Assembly: GCA_014529385.2 (NCBI GenBank)
Contig: CM043947.1
Location: 99,358,036-99,422,035 of the forward strand
Direction: 5' to 3'
DNA from: Adiantum capillus-veneris
Taxonomy: Eukaryota > Streptophyta > Polypodiopsida > Polypodiales > Pteridaceae
DNA: 64,000 nucleotides
Below, piece by piece: positions 10,217 to 22,649 of this stretch. The notes beneath the pieces are model-generated. The model worked only from the letters and a program-made list of their open reading frames with translations, did no database searches and was not told the origin of the DNA. Position numbers and translations under genes: made by a program. The number at the start of each line of letters is the position of its first letter. Positions within the stretch are counted from its first letter, which is position 1.

Positions 10217-11987
10217 AACATACAAGTGCTCACCTAGCCAAGGCGCCCGTTGGGTCAGCCGGCCAAAGTTTTGATGTGGTCACATTATTTTTCTGATGTT
10301 TAATACATCAAACCCTGTAAAAGCCTAATGTCAATCGTCTATGTCAAGTCTAAGTCAAAGATGTAATTTTTCCAATGATGTATGTAAAGGTCAATGAGAA
10401 GTTGGCCGCCGGCCACTTTAGAAAGCCCTAGGTATATAATACACTAAGGTTAGTGGAAAAGGGAGATTATTTTTTTTGAAGATAAGTGACTATTGCGTTA
10501 TGCACAGAGAGCTACCTCATTGCTCCAACTTGTAATCATCACTTCTGTGGCTATGGTAATCCAAATTCAGTTTTGTTTCTTGCATTGCGTTCGTCTTACT
10601 CTGCTCTTTCATTCAAGTGTAAGCATTGAAGATTCTTTGAAGATGTCAAACGCATCCATTTAGGCCTTAAATCGCTGTTTTGAGTGTTTATATGCGTATT
10701 TTATGTTGTTTTGACCCTAGGAGAGGCTTTAGGGACCCAAAAACGACCCTTTAGGATCATCCGTTTACTGTTTTTGCGTACTGTGGGACGAACGATTGCG
10801 ATCTTTTTACCTCTTCAGAATACTGTGACAGTGATAGGATATGTTCCTGATAGTCCCCTATAGCTTCCCTTCAAGTTTCGTGCAATTCCGATATGATTTG
10901 CATGGTGAACGGGCGTGATGACTGTAGAGCTGTGTAGAAGGACATAGGCAGATTACTTGGCTTTAGTGCGATTGATTTGCTTGTAGAGTTAGTAGTTGCA
11001 TCTCTTTGAGTTCAATTCATTAGGGTTGCATCTCTTTGAGTTTCCATGCCTCTTTGAGTCGCTTTGAGTTCACTTCATTAGGGTTGCATCTCTTTGAGTT
11101 CACTTCATTAGGGTTGACATCCTAATGAGTTTCCATGCCTCATTCGAGTCGCTTTCCCTGTATCGATAATTTTATTTGATGCATGCTAATGAAGTGAACT
11201 CAAAGAGATGCAACTACTAACTCTACAAGCAAATCAATCGCACTAAAGCCAAGTAATCTACCTATGTCCTTCTATACAACTCTACAGTCATCACGCCCGT
11301 TCACCATGCAAATCATATCGAAATCGCACGAAACTTGAAGGGAAGCTACAGGGGACTATCAGGAACATATCCTATCACTATCACAGCATTCTGAAGAGGT
11401 AAGATCACGATCGTTCGTCCCACAGTACGCAAAAACAGTAAACGGATGATCCTAAAGGGTCGTTTTTGGGTCCCTAAAGCCTCTCCTAGGGTCAAAACAA
11501 CATAAAATATGCATATAAACACTCAAAACAGTGATTTAAGGCCTAAACGGATGCATTTGAAACCTTCACCAAATCTTGAATGCTTACACTTGAATGAAAG
11601 AGCAGAGTAAGAGGAACACAATGCAAGAAACAGAACTGAATTTGGATTACCATAGCCACAGAAGCGATGATTACAAGTTGGAGCAAAGAGGTAGCTCTCT
11701 GTGCATAACGCAATAGTCACTTATCTTCAACAAATAATCTCCCTTTCCCACTAACCTTAGTGTATTATATACCTAGGGCTTTCTAAAGTGGCCAGCGGCC
11801 AACTTCTCATGGACCTTTACATACATCATTGGAAAAATTACATCTTTGACTTAGACTTTACATAGACGATTGACATTAGGCTTTTACAGGGTTTGATGTA
11901 TTAAACATCGGAAAAATAATGTGACCACATCAAAACTTTGGCCAGCTGACCCAACGGGCGCCTTGGCTAGGTGGGCACTTGTATGTT
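10217..11987. repeat. long inverted repeat, ~800 bp arms
   Basis: The left arm 10217-11023 and right arm 11186-11987 are reverse complements with only scattered mismatches by eye (roughly 95%). Both outer ends start at AACATACAAG. The 162 bp loop (11024-11185) holds several direct copies of a ~30 bp unit containing TTGAGTTCACTTCATTAGGG. Each arm carries TATATAA (10433-10439 in the left arm), so the arms could be two LTRs or solo elements in opposite orientation; on the right arm's strand the end reads TGATAACAACATAC, an LTR-like start. A foldback element is the alternative. No target duplication or coding sequence was found. If transcribed through, it would form a long hairpin RNA. Confidence 0.9.
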
Positions 11988-12483
11988 GTTATCACCTCCA
12001 AACAGTTTTCACAACCCTGATCATGATGGATTGTGATTTTTGTACCTTGTTGAATTGCGACTAGACTTGATAGGATGTCCCTAGGTGTCTTAGACCTCCT
12101 CCTAAAGTTTCATTGCATTCGGACTTCATTTGAGTGCCAAAATGGCATGATGACAAACAATAGTGAATTTCATTGGAGTTTTACCTTGTTCGAGCGGATC
12201 GGCGGAGTCAAAGTAGATAGTTCATGTCAAAGTGGTGATTAGAGCAATAACTTTAAGGTTACTTTGGACAGCCATTCAAACTCAAAATGGTTCAAGATTG
12301 AGTCTATGGTGAATCTGTACCATTAAAAGATTTTGAAGGTCATTTGGAGGTCCTTGTAAGAAATTATATTTCTCTCTCTAGAAAATCTTCTTAAAATTCC
12401 TTTGCACTTATTGAGTACATCCAAAAGGACAACTAGATACTCTGAAAAGTAATCCTAACTTTTTGGCATTTTTCAAAAATAGT
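11988..12483. other. non-coding spacer between inverted repeats
   Basis: I see no gene, no recognisable element and no strong repeat in this stretch. Confidence 0.5.
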
Positions 12484-12788
12484 CACCTTTTCATTAAATG
12501 CGAGTGTCTTTTTCACAAGGCTGGTGCAGCTCGTTCAATACGGCTTTTGGCATCATTGAAATCTATAATAATCACAAAGCTATCAACTAGTGTCGAAATT
12601 TGAAAATTGTAACACTGCCAATGTCCTTGCAAAGCCCAAAAACATGAAAATTGATTGTCTAAACGATGCACAAGGGACACTCTAACTTCTTGTGGAGTGG
12701 CCTCTACGTGTTCTTTAGCTTAACCCCCCTTTTAGGGATTTATATATATATATAAAGAACCTCTCACTATATAATATATGTGTGTGTC

Positions 12789-12836
<48 letters not shown>

Positions 12837-13219
12837 AAGAACTTCTCACGATTTATTTATATATATATATAAACCCCTAAAAGTGAGAAGTTTCTTATAT
12901 ATGTATAAACCCCTAAAATAGCCGAACGGCATGTAGAGGCCCCTTCGCAAGAAGTTAGAGTGCCCTTTGCGTGCCATTTAGCTAAAACCATTTTTTAGGG
13001 GTTTTTTGGCATTTTCTCCCTCTCTAAGTGTCAACATAGAGTAAGTAGACAATCAATTTTTAGATCTTTGGGCATTCGGGACGCATTGGTGATGTCAAAA
13101 TCTTTGAATTTCAACACTAATTTATAATTTTGTGAAAAAAAAAATTCAATGATGCTAAAGCCGTATTGAATGAGCGGCGTTGACCTCCTGAAAAGACAAT
13201 CGCATTTGATGAAAAGGTG
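12484..13219. repeat. second inverted repeat with AT/GT microsatellite centre
   Basis: The left arm 12484-12737 pairs with the right arm 12910-13219. The outer ends are CACCTTTTCATTAAATGCGA and its near-perfect complement at 13200-13219. Inside, AAGAAGTTAGAGTG and GTAGAGGCC blocks also pair. The right arm has about 55 bp extra around 12985-13040. The centre (12738-12909) is TATATA and a GT run (about 12796-12832), with the AAGAACYTCTCAC block twice. Arms look 75-85% identical, so it is older than the one at 10217. It may be a MITE or foldback element; no ends or target duplication were fixed. Confidence 0.8.
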
Positions 13220-13504
13220 ACCGTTTTTAGGGATTGTTGGCTCATAGAATGAGTAGGTGATACATTTTTCATAGCTAGTATCAACCTATTTTTCTATGTA
13301 ATGTTGATTCTTCTCTCATTGGAGGAGCTCTTCTGTATCTCTCTACTAAAAGGCCCTCCAAAAGACCTACAAAATTTTCTAATATTATGGCATACAGGTA
13401 TCACAACCAAGGTCAACATGAAGGACCATAATTATATAGACGTAAACCAAACCCCAGTGGAAGATTCTAGTGTAAATATGGATTCCAGAACACAATAGTT
13501 TGCT

Positions 13505-14640
13505 TGGTTGATGAAGACAGCGCATGTTTGGATGTGTGGAGCGTCGGAGTGTGTAAGGCTAAAAAGGGAAGATTGTATCCTAGAGCGCTTGGTAGAACAC
13601 GAGTACTATATGAAAGAGTCATTTTTTGAGAAGTTGTTTGAACCCTTTGGGTGGGAACAAATAATGGCGACTATAGATGTTTGCGTAAATGAAGTAGCCC
13701 CCACAACATTTTGCGACAAAGATGGTTATGAAACTATGACCTTCTAGATGGTAAGTGCTATCTTGGAACCAGAAGAGAAAACTGAAACAACACAACCTAA
13801 CAAGATAACCAATTGCAAACAAATAGTGGACGAAGTTTTAGTTAGAGATCTTAATGACAAGGACGAGAGTAATTTTCATGATTAACGGATTGTGGACTTA
13901 GGGAACGATGCTGAAGACAAGATTTCCAGTGGCTGAGAAAACAAAAATGCACCAAAACAAGATGAGCCAATCTTCTACAAGTTTCCTAACCAAAAACTAA
14001 AGAGACAAAAGAGGTATCAAATGGGATGAGTGAAGAAGCAATATAATCAGTTTCAAAAAGTAATACCTAGATTGATGACCAGCACACGGTATCTCACGCT
14101 TGTAGGAGCAGATGACTGTGTCCAAGATAAAATCACATGAAAATCATTGAAATGAATGACTTTTTTAGCAAATCCAAAAGAAACCCAAGGACACAGTCAA
14201 AACATCAACCAAAACGTCCAAAACTTGAAAGAACGAGTACCAAAAGCCAAAAAAACACGAAAGATGTTTGAAAAACTAAAATGAAAAGTGAAGGGGATTT
14301 CACCACAGGAGAAAATTGGAGGCATCCTCTTACTATAAAAAGTACACCATTCAAGACCGACGTATTGTGATTGAGAACAAGTGAGAGAAGTTAAAGAATC
14401 GGGAACATCATATGATAGGCTTGATAGAACTGGCCTAGCTTAACCAGGGAAAGAACTAAGATTGGCTTAGATAGCCACAAAATTCATGAAAGAGAAAGAT
14501 CAGCTACTGATTGCTACTCTCAAGCAATATAGAGACATGTTTTCTTGGTCGTAAAAAGATCTTAAAGGAGTGTATCCAAGCATATGTCAACCTACTATAC
14601 TCCTTAGGGGTGATGCTAAGCCATTGTGAGCGGAATGGAA
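13505..14640 (+). pseudogene. Ty3/gypsy protease-RT linker fragment
   Basis: A decayed frame with about a dozen stops leads into a block that is typical of the stretch just before reverse transcriptase in gypsy pol. It reads LLIATLKQYRDMFSWS, a stop, then KDLKGVYPSICQPTILL and DAKPL near 14505-14628; the family pattern is a DVFAWSY-KDL-G-DP...H.I.L motif. The upstream part (13508-13747, an open 79-codon piece) is not recognised alone. The frame stops abruptly at about 14627, where a dispersed repeat begins, so RT, RNase H and integrase are missing. Confidence 0.65.
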
Positions 14641-15286
14641 ACACACACAACACCTCTATAATCACCTGACACACACTCTTTGTATAATACACACACACTA
14701 AGGGGCACCACTCGGCTTACACAACCCACCTGACCGAGATAGGGAACACATCAATGGAGTGAGAGGAGGGAGACTATCCATTTGCCCACTCAACACAGAG
14801 ACACACACACACATATACACACACACAAATTAGCTCAAAGAAGGAATATTTTTGGTGCTTAGATACAATTGAGCTTTGGTTGACACCAATGGGGAAAACA
14901 CTCACACCATATGGATGAAATATACCAGATACAATCACAAATTTGAGCAGAAGATTCACTCACAGGAGAAACTTACATAGCCAAAATAGCAGGAAAAAAA
15001 TAAGGAATTTGGAAAAATGGACAGTGCCATTGCATTTGGAATGGCCAAAAACCCCATTCTACAATATCAAAGTGCTCAAAACCGAGCTCGGATGAGCAGT
15101 TTATGGCCAAAACAGGCTCCAAAAGTAGCAAAAATTGAGTAGCGGCTCTTCATCCTCTTTCCTCCACATTTTTTTGGTTTTTTTCTCACGTTTTTAAGTG
15201 TCCACGCTTCACTTTCTCCCTTGGGCACCTTCGACCTCAAACGGACTCTGAACATGCCAAAAAATGGCCACGCAATGCGTTTTTGT
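14627..15286 (+). repeat. dispersed LTR-like repeat, copy 1 (interrupted)
   Basis: It starts TGTGAGCGGAATGGAAACAC and matches 56821-57515 in the same orientation, including GGGGCACCACTCGGCTTACA and CTATCCATTTGCCCACT. It has CA-rich microsatellites at 14638-14698 and 14800-14826. Similarity ends exactly where the tandem LTR array begins, at the shared GCGTTTTTGTT. The missing right part is seen in the second copy after 57515. It may be an LTR (starts TG), but its element is unknown. Confidence 0.75.
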
Positions 15287-16487
15287 TGTGAGATCCCCAA
15301 CCCGGCAATACCAAGATCGGGATGGGATCCTTGACAAGTCTCTAGGTCTGATAAAAATCTGAGTCTCTAAACAAGAAAAATCCAAGGAATAGACCATTAC
15401 CATTGATAATTTCTTGGGTCTATAGCCTTAGAAGAAGACCTAGTTCTCTCTCGCAGCGAAAATGGGACAACGTATTAAAAGTCAAAAAAACTATTTCGGA
15501 CCTATAACTTCCACATATTGGGCTAAGGTATCCTCAACCAACGCTTTCTTCCCCCTAACATATATGAGGGCACAGCAGCTGGCGGACTCCCCTTCCAACT
15601 GAAGATATTTTCCAAACGTTTTTAGTGCGCGGAGATGGATAGTTACCTAACTAATCAGGTCCACCCATCCATGATTGGCAACCTTAGTCAATCCCCACTT
15701 ACCACCCCGCACTCACACATGATCCTTTAATTTTCTAGTTACTATCACATTGTTTTAACATTTAAAATAATGGTTTCTTTTAACTTTCTGTCACAGTAAT
15801 TCCTTCAATCAAGTATTAAAGACAACATTGAAATCATTCTTTTAGAAAACAGACATCTTTAAACTTAAGACAGGGTACTGGTAATCAAAACATTGTCCAT
15901 AATAACCATGACCAGTACTCTTCTTGTCTCAAGACCACCTAAGGTGAAAAAATGGCACCCATTCCTTATTCACAATTCGCAGTGGATAAAGCCCCACCCA
16001 AGGTTCCGGGTGCCTGTACACCAACCAGTTGCCCATACAACCGGGCGGCTCCCATAGGATAAAAGCAGTATCCTAACTTATGTAGAAACATCAAGACATG
16101 ACACGGAGTAGAAACTCATCGTTCATGGGGGTAACCAACTTATCCGTGGCTGGAAAGCCATCATTATCATCAATTTATACCAAGGAGTCGGAGGTGTCTT
16201 GAGACAAGCTGTCTTAAGGATGATCAATCATATCTTTCCTAATTCAACCAATTTTAACCCAAACAATTCTTTTCTACTTTATAAACAAATGCACATTGGA
16301 AGTTACCTTCCGTTTTTTTCAATTATTAAATTTTTTTTAATTCTTACCCACTCCTTACGTATGTAATACTAACTTATAAAGGAACTTAAACTATTTAAAT
16401 ACTTAATTGAATAATGAGAAACCCACCTGGGACTGATCGACCATCTGCCTGCTGCACTAGTGCCTGAAGACCCTCCTCCGTAGGCCT
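15287..16487 (-). repeat. LTR end segment 1 (3' LTR of unit 1)
   Basis: This matches 20953-22150 and 26541-27740 at about 95% by eye. It holds the U5 end of the LTR on the minus strand. The left neighbour is the interrupted dispersed repeat. Homology with segment 2 continues to the right past 16487, so this is only the part that can be compared across all three copies. Confidence 0.85.
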
Positions 16488-17039
16488 ACTACTAGGCCCA
16501 ATTTTATCGTCGTGCGATACTCTAGTTCTTTTTAGAGCGTTGTCCTCATCATCAGATGTAGGATTTGCTCTGGTCCTTTCTGGTACCATAACTTCTTATA
16601 CTTATAAAAAGGACGTCTAATCATTAGGTAAATTATCCAAAAGCTAAACTTAACCTTTGTATCCAATTTTACCCAAATTTAGGTTAAATTTGTAGTCTTA
16701 ATTGATAAATTCTTGACCTAGTAATTTCTTATTTACTTATATAGGTATGATAAAGTTTTTCACAGCTTTCTTAAGGGTTTTGTAACCTATCCTAGTTTTC
16801 TCATAATTTTATATATCTTTTTCCTAATTTCCTCATAAAATTTTGAGCTTGGAATCTACTTATTTTGAGCTTAATATTTATTCTATTTATTTTCTCTTAA
16901 CAAATTTATTTCCTCAACTTTACATCACAATTTTACAATTACTATAATTTTCCTATAAAAAAATTGATCGCAAAGTCTATTTACTTTAATTAATCTTTTG
17001 TTAAAAATAGAACTTTTGGTCAATTATAATTTTCTAAAC

Positions 17040-18460
17040 TCATTAATTGACTATGGTATAATTATCACAAGTAGATAAGGATATTTTGACCTTTGATAAT
17101 TAACTTTTGATTTTCCAATTTAATTATCTATTTTCCATCTTTAATTTTCAGCTAAAATTGGTATAATTTGACTTAGATAAATATCTGTACTAATTTTCTA
17201 ACCTTGACATAACTATCATGGTCTCTTTACAATGTGATCTAACTCTGATAAAGAGCATGAAATCATATAACATGATTTACTAATTTCTCCCTTTAAATTT
17301 CATCTAGAATTAGTATAATTTGACTTAGATAAATATCTATACTAAGTTTCGAACCTTGACATCATTATCACGGTCTCTTTATCATGTATTCTAGCTCTGA
17401 TAAATAGCATGTAATCATATACTATGATTTACTAATTTCCCCCTTTACTTTTTCCTCAAGAAGTGTATTTTTTGACTAAGATAATTAGCTCAATCAATTT
17501 CTTGTGACTAAGCTAATTATCACGGCTTCCAAATGAGGTATTATAACTCTAAAATTATCCCAAATCTATCTAATCTAGTTTACTAATTTTTCCCTTTAAT
17601 TTATCTTCAAAAACAGGGTTTTTCAACTAAGGTAATTACCTAAACTAATTTTTTGTGGTTAATCTAATTATCACAAGTTTTGTAAGATGTGTTCTACCTC
17701 TGATAATTATCTCAAAGCCTTTTGATTTGATTTGCTATTTTTCCCCATTAATTATCCCCTAAAAACAATGTTTTTTGTTGAGATAATTAGTTAAACTAAT
17801 TACCTGAGGTAAAGATAATTATCACAGGTTTTTTAAGATGTATTTTACCTCTGATAAGTATTTCAAAGCCTTTTGATTTGATTTGCTATTTTCTCCCTTT
17901 ATGTTTTCCTTAAAATCAGTGTTTTTCTTTTGAGATAATTAGTTAAATTAATTATCTAAGCTTAAGATTATCATGCATTTCATAAGATGTGATTTACCTC
18001 TGATAATTATCTCAAAGCATTTTAAATCAGTTTGCTATTTTCCCTCTTTTTTTTCCCTAAAAATAGTGTAATTTTGCTGAGATAATTAGTTAAACTAATT
18101 ATCTAAGGTTAAGATAACTATCACAGGTTTCCTAAGATGTTTTTTTCCTTCGTTAATTTCTCAAAGCATTTTGGATTAGTTTGTTATTTTTCCCCTTTTA
18201 TTTTCCCCTAAAAACAGTGTATTCTGCTGAGATATTTAGTAAAATAATTATCTGAGCTTAAGATAATTATCCTGGGTTCCATAGGATGTTTTGTCCTCTA
18301 ATAATTATCTCAAAGAATTTTGGGTTAATTTGATCATTTTCTTCTTTACTTTTCTCTTAAAAGCAGTGTAATTCTTCTTAAATAATTATTAAAATTACTC
18401 AAAATAAAAAGATAATTTTCCTAGCATAATGACAGTCTAACACGACTCTGATAATTATCT
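17040..18460. repeat. ~150 bp tandem repeat array, unit 1
   Basis: About ten diverged copies of a 148-153 bp unit lie head to tail. Landmarks are ACCTCTGATAATTATCTCAA at about 17696, 17847, 17996, 18147, 18294 and 18443, with weaker ones at 17090, 17237, 17391 and 17546. Each unit also carries TTTGCTATTTTCCCC and GAGATAATTAGTTAAA. It is AT-rich and non-coding and lies inside the LTR element; the second unit has the same array at 22650-24060. Confidence 0.85.
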
Positions 18461-18823
18461 CATCTTAATCTAAATTTAATTAATATAATTATCATTAATT
18501 TATTGTTAAAATGAGTAATTTCAGTCCTAATATAATATAATATTCAATTAGCTTACTATCCCTAAGCTTAATCTCAATAATCAGCAGAGAAATTTGAATT
18601 AGGAGAGAATTTTAGATTATACATAAGTTTAATCTTCAATTCATTAAGAAAATTGTAAATAGGTTAATCTAGGTTCACTAATTTAAAAAGTGTTAGTGTT
18701 AATTACCGTTGATTAACCAACTAGAGCTTTGCTCTCTAGTGATTTCTACGTAGAGGTCCCTCTAGATGAGAGAAAATGTACCAAGGCTTCGAGTCTATCT
18801 GTTTTTTGTGAAGAGGGGGGATT

Positions 18824-18833
18824 CTACTTATAG
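18824..18833 (-). promoter_or_regulatory. candidate TATA box of the LTR element, unit 1
   Basis: The minus strand reads CTATAAGTAG. The equivalent site in unit 2 is the better plant consensus. A pyrimidine-rich start-like region (CCCCCCTCTTCACA) follows about 10-20 bp downstream. Likely the U3 promoter, by inference. Confidence 0.45.
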
Positions 18834-19613
18834 ATTTTTAGGGCTCCCAGCTGCTTCTGGCAGGTTCTGGCACCTCAAGCTATCCCCCAGCTTATAGATG
18901 GCACCCCCTGCTACTATTTGTGTCCCTGGCAGGCCAGTGATGACCCTCCCATTACCTGCCAGCTTTAAAATATCAATTCTGCTATATTTTGACCTATTTT
19001 TTGCTTAATTGGTAAATATCTTGTAAATATCTGGGAAGCCTATAGTGAAGTCTATGCTTAAATGGTTACTGCAACCATCCAATTTTTCTTAGTAATTTAA
19101 TTCACATTGAATCTTTCGGAAGGACTAGCGGGGTCATTTTTTGTCGAATTTAAGTCTAAAAAATTCTAGCCTGGGTTTCTTGTGCTTAAGATTCCAAAAA
19201 TACCATTTTCTAATGCTTTTAAAATATTTCTTTACCTGTTTGTAAGTCCAACTCCTAACAGCTAGATATGTGGAGACCTTAGAATCACCCCAACTTAAGA
19301 AGTTGAGATGTCCTCATCTCAACCAAAACTAGGAATAAGAAGAGAAATTCATCCTCCCAAGGGGCATCTTCGATGGGATAATCTTTCCACTTTACCAAAT
19401 GTTACTGATTACTCTAAGAGTTCTTTCTAGTTTTTCAAGGATACACTCTGGTGAGAATTTCTACACTTCCTTACTGATTACTTGGTACTCAATTTTATCT
19501 TAAGAAACTCTCAGTGTCGAGTCCATCTTAAAAACCTTTACAAACCATTTGTATTATCTCAAAAACCAGATTAAATCCATTGTATAAAAGATCCATTTAT
19601 CCACCTTGTCAAC

Positions 19614-19883
19614 ATGAACACGCTCGGTCTAAGTGACCATTCAGAGCAATCAGCATTCGACAAGTATCATGTATTTCAGCTTTGCCAATCTGAACGCGCT
19701 CGGCGGGTTCTTGCCATTCTGAGCAATCTGCGTTCGGCACAAGCTTCCACCATTGCACCAGAGATACCCCCTCTGTGCTCTAACCTGGTTGACCAACAAT
19801 ATGTAAAGGGTTTTAAGAAGTATCATACCAAGAGTTCTTTTTGGCTTCCTAATACTTTCATATCTGGGTCATTTTTCAAGTAA
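19614..19883 (+). CDS. conserved 89-codon ORF of unknown function, unit 1
   Basis: I do not recognise the protein. The frame is intact in both units (here and 25216-25485), with only two amino-acid differences (Thr3 to Ala, Ala34 to Ser). It is on the strand opposite to the element. The DNA near its start contains two copies of a ~45 bp block (CGCTCGG ... CCATTC.GAGCAATC.GC.TTCG), so part of the protein is internally repeated. High overall identity of the units may be enough to keep the frame open, so coding is not shown. Confidence 0.25.
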   Translation: MNTLGLSDHSEQSAFDKYHVFQLCQSERARRVLAILSNLRSAQASTIAPEIPPLCSNLVDQQYVKGFKKYHTKSSFWLPNTFISGSFFK

Positions 19884-20340
19884 GGCTATCGTGTGCATAA
19901 AGAATGTAAGTCGGTTTCTTAATAACTATCTCAATCTCAAGATTCAAATTCTTTTCATACTTTCAAAAACCTCTGTCTCATTTGCTAGATCAATCCTTAA
20001 TTTCTTGATTGAATGCTAAGTTAACTTTAGATTCCTTAAGTAATTTGGGAAAGAAATTAATGTATACCATTATATAAGTAACTCAAAAGTTTACATTATC
20101 GACTTATAGTGGTTTACAAAACTCTTCGATTGCTAACTGTGGCCAAGCGAGTGGCTCTTTTATCTTCCTCATTCATAATGTGAATATTTACAAGGATAAC
20201 CTTACAAAAGAGGCTTAGGGTATCTCATCCTAACTTGTTGTAAATTTTTGGGGCCTTTAAAGAATCCGCATAGCTGTCTGACTTGGAATATGGTGATACA
20301 AATGATGGGTGTTTGTAGTCAGATTTCTACAATCTTCTAA

Positions 20341-20727
20341 CTAATTGGTATAATAGTTCTTATACTCATTGGAAATCGGAAAGTAAATTACAAGATCCAA
20401 ATTCTTAGGAGTATTTTGAGAAAAAGTTCCGATTCTTCGATATGGAATTATCTCCACCACTTTATCCCATACCCATTCGTTCGGGGGTTTCCCCGTGCCT
20501 CCTGGGTAACTGAGAACGGTGCTACCCAAGTTTGTACCCAAGCAGTAGTACAATTGAACCACTCTCAGTTCCTCAGCCCAACGTAGTTTCTTTAAATCCG
20601 TGGTAAGACATCCCAGCTTCCAAGCATTAATGTAATAAGTCCCGCCTTCATTGCTCCATTCAAGCTCACAGCCTTTATCTATCCGACTCGAATGAGGAGT
20701 GTGAGCCTTCATCAGTATCTCCATCAC
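20341..20727 (-). CDS. ORF in gag position of LTR element, unit 1
   Basis: This 128-codon frame lies about 210 bp downstream of the primer binding site, where gag is expected. It has no CCHC knuckle, protease or RT motif. Features are several Trp residues, SYPGGTGKPPNEWVWDKVVE in the middle and a Tyr/Asn-rich end. The first in-frame ATG is the second codon of the open stretch. The copy in unit 2 stays open and runs on 28 codons further. It may be a degenerate gag or an orphan coding region. Confidence 0.4.
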   Translation of the reverse strand: MMEILMKAHTPHSSRIDKGCELEWSNEGGTYYINAWKLGCLTTDLKKLRWAEELRVVQLYYCLGTNLGSTVLSYPGGTGKPPNEWVWDKVVEIIPYRRIGTFSQNTPKNLDLVIYFPISNEYKNYYTN

Positions 20728-20937
20728 GCTCCGTCAAAAAAAATAGTTTGGAGAACGACAAGCACTCTCATAAATAAAGAAGCTCAAAGACATGGAACTT
20801 GCGATATTCAACCACAACATCTTCCTGAATTATCGATGCATAAGCCTTAGATTGGCTAACCAATTTTTCTTGTTTCTTTTTTAAAAAAAATTAGACAATA
20901 CAAAATTTTTCCAAACTAACTTAAGCTCTGAAACATA

Positions 20938-20950
20938 GGCTCTAATACCA
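20938..20950 (-). other. primer binding site (initiator tRNA-Met type), unit 1
   Basis: The minus strand reads TGGTATTAGAGCC, matching 11 of the 12 bases of the usual plant site TGGTATCAGAGC. It stands 2 bp from the LTR end at 20953. This fixes the element's orientation as minus and 20953 as the end of a 5' LTR. Confidence 0.9.
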
Positions 20951-20952
20951 CT

Positions 20953-22150
20953 TGTGAGATCCCCAACCTACCAATACCAAGGTCGGGATGGGATCCTTGA
21001 CAGGTCTCTAGGTCTGATAAAAATCTAAGTCTCTAAATAAGAAAAATCCAAGGAATAGACCTTTACCATTGACAATGCTTTGGGTCTATAGCCTTAGAAG
21101 AAGACCTAGTCCTGTCTCGCAGTGGAAATGGGACAACGTATTAAAAGTCAAAGAAACTATTTCGGCCCTATAACTTCCACATATCGGGCTAAGGTGTCCT
21201 CAACCAACGCTTTCTTCCCCCTAACATATGTGAGGGCACAGCCGTTGGTGGACTCCCCTTCCAAGTGAAGATGTTTTTCAAACGTTTTAAGTATGCAGGG
21301 ATGGATAGTTACATGACTAATCAGGTCCAGCCGTCCATGATTGGCAACCTTAGTCAATCCCCACTTACCACCCCGTACTCACACATGATTCTTTTATTTT
21401 CTAGTTACTATCACATTGTTTTAACATTTAAAATAATGGTTTCTTTAACTTTCTGTCATAGTAATTTCTTCAATCAAGTATTAAAGACAACATTGAAATC
21501 ATTCTTTTAGAAAACAGACATCTTTAAAATTAAAACAGGGTACTGTCAATCAAAACATTGTCCATAATAACCATGACCAGTACTCTTCTTGTCTCAGGAC
21601 AACCTAAGGGTGAAAAAACGGAACCCATTCCTTATTCCCAATTCGCAGTGGATAAACCCCCACCCAAGGTTCCGGGTGCCCATACACCAACCAGTTGCCC
21701 ATACAACCGGGCGGTTCCCATAGGATAAAAACGGTATCCTAACTTATGTAGAAGCATCAAGACATGACACGGAGTAGAAACTCATCATTCATGGGGGTAA
21801 CCAACTTATCTGTGGCTGGAAAGCCATCATTATCATCAATTTATACCAAGGAGTTGGAGGTGTCCATAGACAAGCTGTCTTAAGGATGATCAATCATATC
21901 TTTCCTAATTCAACCAATTTTAACCCAAACAATTCTTTTCTACTTTATAAACAAATGCACGTTGGAAGTTACCTTCCATTTTTGTCAATTATTCGTTTTT
22001 TTTATTCTTACCCATTCCTTACGTATGTAATGCTAACTTATAAAGGAACTTAAACTATTTAATGACTTAATTGAATAATGGGAAATCCACCTGGGACTGA
22101 TCGGCCATCTGATGTTACACTAGCGCCTAAAGACTCTCCTCCGTAGGCCT
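20953..22150 (-). repeat. LTR end segment 2 (shared by both units)
   Basis: It starts TGTGAGATCC beside the unit 1 primer site. It serves as 5' LTR of unit 1 and 3' LTR of unit 2. Its rightmost ~300 bp are almost identical to segment 3 (27420-27740), closer than to segment 1. Confidence 0.85.
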
Positions 22151-22649
22151 ACTACTAGGCCCAGCTTCATCGTCTTGCGATGCTCTAGTTCTTTTTAGAG
22201 CTCTGTCCTCATCATCAGATGTAGGATTTGCTCTGGTCCTTTTTAGTACCATAACTTCTTATCCTTATAAAAAGGATGTCTAATCATTAGGTAAATTATC
22301 CAAAAGCTAGACTTAATCTTTGTATCCAATTCTACCCAAATCTAGTTTAAATTTGTAGTCTTAATTGGTAAATTCTTGACCTACTCATTTCTTATTTACT
22401 TATATAGGTATGATAACTTTTTTCACAGCTTTCTTAAGGGTTTTCTCATAATTTTATATATCTTTTTCCTATTTTTCCCATCAAATTTTGAGCTTGGAAT
22501 CTGCTTAATTTGAGCTTAATATTTATTCTATTTGTTTTCTCTTAAAAACTTTATTTCCTCCACTTTACATCACAAGTTTACACTTACTATAATTTTCCTA
22601 AAAAACTTTTGATCGCAAAGTCTATTTATTTTAATTAATCTTTTGCTAA

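Noticed and set aside
17040-18460. Regularly spaced repeats considered as a CRISPR or regulatory array
   Set aside because: The 150 bp units are contiguous and diverged without spacers. They are tandem repeats.
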